Below, in pieces: positions 6,405 through 10,875 of a stretch of 10,875 nucleotides of DNA. This DNA is from Pseudomonadota bacterium (GTDB lineage Bacteria > Pseudomonadota > Alphaproteobacteria > Rhizobiales > Hyphomicrobiaceae): the NCBI GenBank assembly GCA_023416575.1, contig JAEZHL010000110.1:1-10875 (forward strand). Direction: 5' to 3'. The position numbers and the translations under genes were made by a program. The notes beneath the pieces were generated by a model. It saw only the letters and a list, made by a program, of their open reading frames with translations, did no database searches and had not been told where the DNA came from. How positions within the stretch are numbered: the stretch's first letter is position 1; the number at the start of each line of letters is the position of its first letter.

Positions 6405-7616
6405 CTAAGTCCTTGGCCGCCTATGCTGAAGCGGACGGACGCGTTTAGTCGGCCTGACCGGCGGGAGGCCGAATGGCCGTCCTGGCTGTGCGTACGTGCG
6501 CCGTGCCGTAACAGAAACTATTTCGCGCTCCGGCCATCTCAGCGCCGTCAGTCTGCCGCCGAATACGCAGCCTGTGTCCACGCAGATCGCATTATTGAGC
6601 CATTCCGCTGCGGCAACCGGGGTGTGCCCGTAGACAACGGCAGTGCTGCCTCTATACGCGGCCGCCCAGTTGTACCGGACGACGCGCCCCGTTTCATCCG
6701 TCTCACCGTCTGTATCGCCATAGAGGCAGAACTCGCGCACGGCGTCGGTCGCACGCCCGATCATAGACTCGCGGATGCCAGCGTGGGCGACGGCAAGCCG
6801 GCCTCCATCCAGCCACAGATGGCTCGGCAGCCCAAGCAGGAACTCGCGGACGGCATCACGGAACGCCATATCTTCGCTCGCGAACTGCGCCACCGTGAGA
6901 TCCAGCCCGTGGGTGAGGCGTACGTTGGCACCACGCAACCACTTTATGAATTTGACATCGTGATTGCCGGGCACCGCCATGGCGAGGCCACCCTCCGCCA
7001 AGCCCATGACGATCCGGAGCACATCGGGTGACCGCGGCCCACGATCGGTGAAATCGCCGACGCAGATTACCCGGCGCCCCGCTGGCCCCGTGGCCCGGAT
7101 GCGCCGTTCGCCATTCATCTCTTCGTAAGCGACATTATAGCCCAGCTTGTCCAGCAACTCCTCGAGCTCATTGGCACAGCCATGAATATCGCCGATGATG
7201 TCAAACGGCCCGTGCTCATAGCGCCGATCCACCCGCAGGCGGACGCGCACGACCTGGACAGCGTCCGCGGCGTCCGGATCTATGAGGTGTGCGGACTGGA
7301 AGCCGATTCCCTCCAAGCTTCGGATCGTCTTAAAGTCGGGCCGATTGGCCGAGGCCGATAATACGAACGCGATCGGCTGCGCATAGAAGCGTTTGGCAAG
7401 CCGGAGGACTTCGATCAACTGCTGCGACGATGCTCCGCTCGCATTGAGGGCGACCAGCTCGCGACGACCAAGCCGCTCCGCGGCCGATGTGGGCCAAGTC
7501 GGTGAGGCTAGGCCCAGGACTTCGCTGGACGCAAAATGGCGCCCTGCAAACATCGACGCCACATCGCTAGCGGCAACGACAGCAACGAGACAGAACTCCG
7601 GAATTTCAATCCTCAC
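6405..7616 (-). CDS. Pnkp-like metallophosphatase with degenerate kinase domain
   Basis: The 403-residue protein is a calcineurin-type phosphoesterase. Metal-site motifs are GDIHG (142-146), GDFTDRG (187-193), GNHD (217-220), AHAG (277-280, H278) and GHT (330-332), so the phosphatase should be active. The stretches YEHGPFDIIGDIHGC (133-147) and DTGCVFGGRLTALR (347-360) are typical of the phosphatase domain of bacterial Pnkp, the kinase-phosphatase-ligase of RNA repair. Residues 1-130 fit the Pnkp kinase domain in outline (start MRIEIPEFCLVAVV; NRPD at 91-94), but where Pnkp has GASGSGKSTFA this protein has AASDVASMFA (15-24), so the ATP-binding Lys and Ser are gone and much of the middle is missing. 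There is no ligase domain and no hen1 neighbour. The start is GTG at 7616 with AGGA 9 bases upstream. It follows glcF by 78 bases without a visible terminator and may be co-transcribed with it. The substrate is unknown: an RNA or nucleotide phosphate end is inferred from the family, and a broader phosphatase role is possible. Confidence 0.85.
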   Translation of the reverse strand: MRIEIPEFCLVAVVAASDVASMFAGRHFASSEVLGLASPTWPTSAAERLGRRELVALNASGASSQQLIEVLRLAKRFYAQPIAFVLSASANRPDFKTIRSLEGIGFQSAHLIDPDAADAVQVVRVRLRVDRRYEHGPFDIIGDIHGCANELEELLDKLGYNVAYEEMNGERRIRATGPAGRRVICVGDFTDRGPRSPDVLRIVMGLAEGGLAMAVPGNHDVKFIKWLRGANVRLTHGLDLTVAQFASEDMAFRDAVREFLLGLPSHLWLDGGRLAVAHAGIRESMIGRATDAVREFCLYGDTDGETDETGRVVRYNWAAAYRGSTAVVYGHTPVAAAEWLNNAICVDTGCVFGGRLTALRWPEREIVSVTARRTYAQPGRPFGLPPVRPTKRVRPLQHRRPRT

Positions 7617-7694
7617 CGGAGGCGATCCTTCGGTCGCAACTCTTTCGATACTCGGGTCCCTGCCAGTCGGTTCAGTTATCGCCGCCCCGTCGGC

Positions 7695-9071
7695 TTAGAC
7701 CCGCAAGAAGTCCTGCAGTGAACGCTTTGCTTGGCCTGGTGGCACGGGAACATCGCTGACAAACGCCTCGAGCGCCTCCAATCCCTTCGGAACCGGTCCG
7801 CCGTAAGCCCAGTCAAGCAGCTCGACCGTATGGACGATAGGGATGTCGAGGCCGGGGGCGAGCTGTGAAATACAGCCGATGTTACCCGCGGCGACGAGAT
7901 CTGGCTTGACCGAAGCGATGTTGGCCGCCTTCCTGTCGCGCAACTGGCGCGCGAGGTCCGGCTGCAGGATATTGTAAGTCCCGGCGGAGCCGCAGCAGAT
8001 GTGACCCTCGGGAACATCCATGACTGTGAAGCCCGCATCGCGCAAAAGCTGTTTTGGCTCGTCGGTTATTCGCTGACCATGCTGCATGGAGCAGGCCGAA
8101 TGATAGGCGACACGGAGTGAGGACCAACGCTTCGGCGGCCCGAGATCGTACTCAGAGAGGAATTCGGTCACGTCCCTCGCCAATGCCGATATCGCCCGCG
8201 CCCGCTCGGCATAGCCCTCCTCGCGCGCCAACAGGTGCCCGTAATCCTTGACCGTTGTGCCGCACCCTGAGGCATTGATGATAATCGCGTCGATCGTCTC
8301 ACGGCTCATCAGCTTCGACCAAGCATCAACATTGCGCTTGGCAAACTCGATCGCCTCCGCCTCGCGGCCCATGTGATGAACGAGGGCCCCGCAGCATCCT
8401 GCTCCGGCCGCAACCTCCACATCTACCCCGCGGCGTGCCAGAAGGCGTATGGTTGCGTCGTTGATCTCGGGCCGCAGCACCTGCTGGGCGCAACCAGCAA
8501 GCAGGATTACCCGGCCCTTCCGCTCGGCATGGGTCGCCGCGCGCCCTGGACCGCTATACTTGGGAGAGCGGATCGAGCGTTGCGGCGCCAGCTCGAGCAT
8601 CGCCTCCAGCTCCTTCAGCCCGAAGCGGCGCATAAGGCGTCGTAGCGGCATTCCGAATGGCGCGGCGCGCAACGCCAGCCTGAAGCGGTCCGGATAAGGC
8701 ACGACCTTGGCCAGGAACTCCCGCAACAGCCGTTCCTTGAGCTTCCGCTGACCGGTATTCTCGATGTGCACGCGGGCGCGGTCCACAAGATGCATGTAAT
8801 CGACGCCGCCTGGACAGGTCGTCATGCATGAGAGACACGATAGGCAGCGATCGACGTGGTGCTGCACCTCTGGGCTGGCATCGCTGCCGCGCTCGAACAT
8901 GTCCTTCATCATGTAGATGCGGCCGCGCGGCGAATCTCGCTCGTCGCCGAGCAGCACATATGTCGAGCACACGGCCGTGCACAGGCCGCAATGCACACAG
9001 CGACGCAAAATCTTCTCGACCTCCGCGATGCTGGGGTCTTCGAGCTGCTCGGACGTGAAGTTCGTCTGCAT
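7695..9071 (-). CDS. glcF: Glycolate dehydrogenase iron-sulphur subunit GlcF
   Basis: GlcF is the iron-sulphur subunit of the membrane-associated glycolate dehydrogenase. It passes electrons from the flavin subunits GlcD and GlcE towards the respiratory chain as glycolate is oxidised to glyoxylate. The 458-residue protein has two 4Fe-4S binding motifs, CVHCGLCTAVC (C25, C28, C31, C35) and CLSCLSCMTTCP (C76, C79, C82, C86), followed by two cysteine-rich CCG repeats with C226-C227 (CCGALVHHMG) and C359-C360 (CCGSAGTYNILQP). Such repeats are typical of the GlcF and heterodisulphide reductase subunit families. The length is a little over that of the E. coli protein. The ATG at 9071 has AGGA only 3 bases upstream, an unusually close spacing, with AAGG further out as an alternative. 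It follows glcE by 30 bases and is the last gene of the glcD-glcE-glcF run. Confidence 0.95.
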   Translation of the reverse strand: MQTNFTSEQLEDPSIAEVEKILRRCVHCGLCTAVCSTYVLLGDERDSPRGRIYMMKDMFERGSDASPEVQHHVDRCLSCLSCMTTCPGGVDYMHLVDRARVHIENTGQRKLKERLLREFLAKVVPYPDRFRLALRAAPFGMPLRRLMRRFGLKELEAMLELAPQRSIRSPKYSGPGRAATHAERKGRVILLAGCAQQVLRPEINDATIRLLARRGVDVEVAAGAGCCGALVHHMGREAEAIEFAKRNVDAWSKLMSRETIDAIIINASGCGTTVKDYGHLLAREEGYAERARAISALARDVTEFLSEYDLGPPKRWSSLRVAYHSACSMQHGQRITDEPKQLLRDAGFTVMDVPEGHICCGSAGTYNILQPDLARQLRDRKAANIASVKPDLVAAGNIGCISQLAPGLDIPIVHTVELLDWAYGGPVPKGLEALEAFVSDVPVPPGQAKRSLQDFLRV

Positions 9072-9101
9072 TGTTCCTAATCCGCCTTAATTCAGCGGCT
9101 G

Positions 9102-10328
9102 TCAGAGCGAGGCGTACATCCGCCCAGGGTTGAGAATGCCCGCAGGGTCGAATGTCGCCTTGAGGCTGCGGGTTAAGCGTTGCAGGCCAAGATCGAGCGG
9201 CTGGAACACTTCAATAGAGGACCGCACACCGGCGTCGGCCCGTATCAATGTTGCATGCCCGCCGTATTGAGCGATGACCCGCCGGATATCCGAGGCACCG
9301 GCGTCGGCCGACTTGGGCACCTCCAGCCAGATCAGGCCACCAGACCAGTCATAGAACGCGTCGACTGGCATGTACCGGCCAACGGCGGCGACAACCGCAG
9401 GCCCCACCGTCGGCTTCGTGGATATTCGCCATAATGGCCGGTCAAGGTCATCGCAGAGCGAAGAGAGCTGTCGCAGCTCGCCCCAGAAGGCGATGGAAGT
9501 GTCATCCTCCAGAATTTCCGCCTCACCGTAGGGCGCAAGCACCTCGCGCAACTTACCGCAGCGATAGGCAACGAAACTCGCCAGGTTTTCGATCCTCAAC
9601 GCAGTCACGGATTTGCCGGGATCACGAAGATGAGGCGTCCGCAGCCGGCCTGCCATGACCTTCTGGAGATGAACCGCCCCACTGACCTCAGATGGCGTGC
9701 CCATCGCCTGACACATCACCTCAGCAGCGAGCTCATCTGTCAGGCCGAAAAGAGCAAGCGTAGCCGTCCGCTCGGGCCTGGGGACAACCTTGAAGGTAAC
9801 TTCCGTCATCACCGCCAGCGTGCCCCAGCTCCCGGACAAACCGCGCGCAACGTCGTAGCCTGTCACGTTCTTCAGCACGCGGCCGCCCGACTTGAACGCT
9901 TCACCCCGCCCATTGACCGCACGCACGCCGAGCAGGTGGTCGCGGGCCGCCCCGGTCGCAACTCGCCGGGCGCCGGAGAGGTTAGTCGCGAACACAGCGC
10001 CAATGCTCCCATTCTCTGCCGCGGCGCCCAGCGCCGGACCGAGATCAATGGGCTCGAACGGTAGCATCTGCCCCCGCGCAGCAAGTTCTTTTTCGATCTC
10101 AACGACTGGAGTTCCAGCTCGCGCAGACATGACGAGCTCTGTCGGTTCGTAGATGGTGATGCCCCTCAGAGCACTGGTCGAAATTGTTGTCTCAGCCTCT
10201 ACTGGTCGGCCCACGCCACGCTTGGTTCCGGCGCCAAGGATCTCCACCGGCTGACCCCGAGCGCTCGCTTCCGCAATCAGGCTCGGCAGCTCCCAATCGG
10301 CGGCCGGTCTTTTCACTGTCATTGGCAC
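9102..10328 (-). CDS. glcE: Glycolate dehydrogenase FAD-binding subunit GlcE
   Basis: GlcE is the second flavin subunit of glycolate dehydrogenase. The 408-residue protein has an FAD-binding PCMH-type domain over about residues 10-190, including LGAGTKRGVGRP (31-42), ATNLSGARRVATGAARDH (114-131) and GGRVLKNVTGYDVARGLSGS (148-167). It ends with the FDPAGILNPGRM signature (393-404) of FAD-linked oxidases. It is shorter than GlcD and lacks most of the oxidase C-terminal domain, as expected for GlcE. I prefer the GTG start at 10328, because GAGGAG lies 9 bases upstream; ATG two codons later (10322) would put that site 15 bases away. The ribosome-binding site overlaps the glcD stop codon, 13 bases separate the two genes, and translation is likely coupled. 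Confidence 0.94.
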   Translation of the reverse strand: MPMTVKRPAADWELPSLIAEASARGQPVEILGAGTKRGVGRPVEAETTISTSALRGITIYEPTELVMSARAGTPVVEIEKELAARGQMLPFEPIDLGPALGAAAENGSIGAVFATNLSGARRVATGAARDHLLGVRAVNGRGEAFKSGGRVLKNVTGYDVARGLSGSWGTLAVMTEVTFKVVPRPERTATLALFGLTDELAAEVMCQAMGTPSEVSGAVHLQKVMAGRLRTPHLRDPGKSVTALRIENLASFVAYRCGKLREVLAPYGEAEILEDDTSIAFWGELRQLSSLCDDLDRPLWRISTKPTVGPAVVAAVGRYMPVDAFYDWSGGLIWLEVPKSADAGASDIRRVIAQYGGHATLIRADAGVRSSIEVFQPLDLGLQRLTRSLKATFDPAGILNPGRMYASL

Positions 10329-10337
10329 AGCTTGGCG

Positions 10338-10343
10338 CTCCTC
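10338..10343 (-). promoter_or_regulatory. glcE ribosome-binding site overlapping the glcD stop
   Basis: On the minus strand the glcD stop TGA (10344-10342) runs straight into GAGGAG (10343-10338), giving TGAGGAG. The site is 9 bases from the GTG at 10328. This spacing decides the GTG start of glcE over the in-frame ATG two codons downstream, and it suggests that ribosomes ending glcD re-start on glcE. Confidence 0.65.
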
Positions 10344-10875
10344 AGGCCGCTTCGAGCAGCGCTTGGTCGGCGAGCGGGAAAACCTTCCCCGGATTGAGCA
10401 GCCAGTCCTGGTCGAACACGAGTTTGATGCGCATCTGCACCAGTAGGTCGGTCGCGCTGAACTGATGCCGCATCAGGTCCCGCTTCTCGATCCCGACGCC
10501 ATGCTCACCGGTGAGACAACCACCCACCTCGACACATAGCTTCAGAATTTCCGCACCTGCAAGCTCCGCCTTTTCGACCTCTTTGGGGTCATTGGCATTG
10601 TAGAGAATAAGCGGGTGGAGGTTCCCGTCCCCGGCATGAAAAATGTTTGCAACCTTGAGACCATGGCTGCCGCAGATTTCAGAAATGCGCGTCAGCACGT
10701 GCGGAAGCTGTTTCAGAGGGATGGTGCCGTCCATGCAGTAGTACTCTGAAATCCTGCCTATGGCACCAAAGGCCGATTTGCGGCCCTTCCAAATCTTGGC
10801 GCTTTCGGCGGCACTCGCGCTGACCTTGACCGTCTTCGGCTTGAACGGCTTCGCAATCTCGACGAGCCGGGCGAG
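10342..10875 (-). CDS. glcD: Glycolate dehydrogenase subunit GlcD, C-terminal part
   Basis: GlcD is the main FAD-dependent catalytic subunit that oxidises glycolate to glyoxylate. The reading frame is open from the window edge at 10875 to TGA at 10342 and gives the last 177 residues; the full protein is usually near 490-500. Counting from the edge, it has IWKGRKSAFGAIGRIS (28-43), FHAGDGNLHPLILYN (79-93), GGCLTGEHGVGIEKRD (118-133) and LLNPGKVFPL (159-168), all hallmarks of the FAD-linked oxidase C-terminal domain in GlcD and D-lactate dehydrogenase relatives. The following glcE and glcF single out GlcD. The Met at 10734 (MDGTIPL) is internal, not a start. The N-terminal FAD-binding domain lies outside the window. 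The gene is first of the three seen here; what lies upstream is unknown. Confidence 0.95.
   Translation of the reverse strand, partial: LARLVEIAKPFKPKTVKVSASAAESAKIWKGRKSAFGAIGRISEYYCMDGTIPLKQLPHVLTRISEICGSHGLKVANIFHAGDGNLHPLILYNANDPKEVEKAELAGAEILKLCVEVGGCLTGEHGVGIEKRDLMRHQFSATDLLVQMRIKLVFDQDWLLNPGKVFPLADQALLEAA

Noticed and set aside
6246..7031. 261-residue plus-strand reading frame
   Set aside because: It is antisense to the phosphatase gene, whose metal-site motifs prove the minus-strand frame.
6405..7616. A complete Pnkp/Hen1 RNA repair system
   Set aside because: The protein ends after the phosphatase domain, the kinase P-loop is lost, and neither neighbour is a methyltransferase or ligase.
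9630..10064. 144-residue plus-strand reading frame
   Set aside because: It is antisense to the FAD-binding domain of glcE and has no independent support.

Overview
The window looks like chromosomal DNA from an alphaproteobacterium, probably of the Hyphomicrobiales (an inference). It is GC-rich. It carries a short-form HisG with a HisZ partner, a histidyl-tRNA synthetase of the divergent alphaproteobacterial (eukaryote-like) type, a glcDEF glycolate dehydrogenase cluster, and a small cysteine-bearing exported protein of a kind I associate with rhizobial-type genomes. I see no phage, insertion-sequence, CRISPR or plasmid genes.

Layout. Positions 1-395 hold no convincing gene. Positions 11-254 are unusually rich in inverted repeats, including a hairpin with a GNRA loop and a tRNA T-arm look-alike, and may be a structured RNA. 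A small exported protein (479-760, minus) is followed by a textbook intrinsic terminator (396-425). Divergent from it is a complete recQ (997-2856, plus). recQ converges on a long minus-strand block that fills the rest of the window. Reading with transcription, that block is: the end of glcD (cut by the window edge), glcE, glcF, a metallophosphatase with a decayed kinase domain, then hisS, hisZ and hisG.

How the genes fit together. GlcD, GlcE and GlcF form the membrane-associated glycolate dehydrogenase that oxidises glycolate to glyoxylate. hisS, hisZ and hisG form a tight unit. HisZ is a catalytically repurposed paralogue of the synthetase beside it, and it activates the short HisG for the first step of histidine synthesis, so one operon links making histidine with charging tRNA-His. 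A plausible promoter lies in the 152-base gap before hisS. The hisZ and glcE ribosome-binding sites share bases with the stop codon of the gene in front, and hisZ and hisG overlap by four bases, which points to translational coupling.

The least ordinary gene is at 6405-7616. Its second half matches the phosphatase domain of bacterial polynucleotide kinase-phosphatase-ligase (Pnkp, of the Pnkp/Hen1 RNA repair system). Its first half is a shrunken remnant of the Pnkp kinase with the P-loop destroyed, and the ligase domain is absent. I found no clear new multi-gene system. This pseudokinase-phosphatase and the structured 5' region are the items most worth following.
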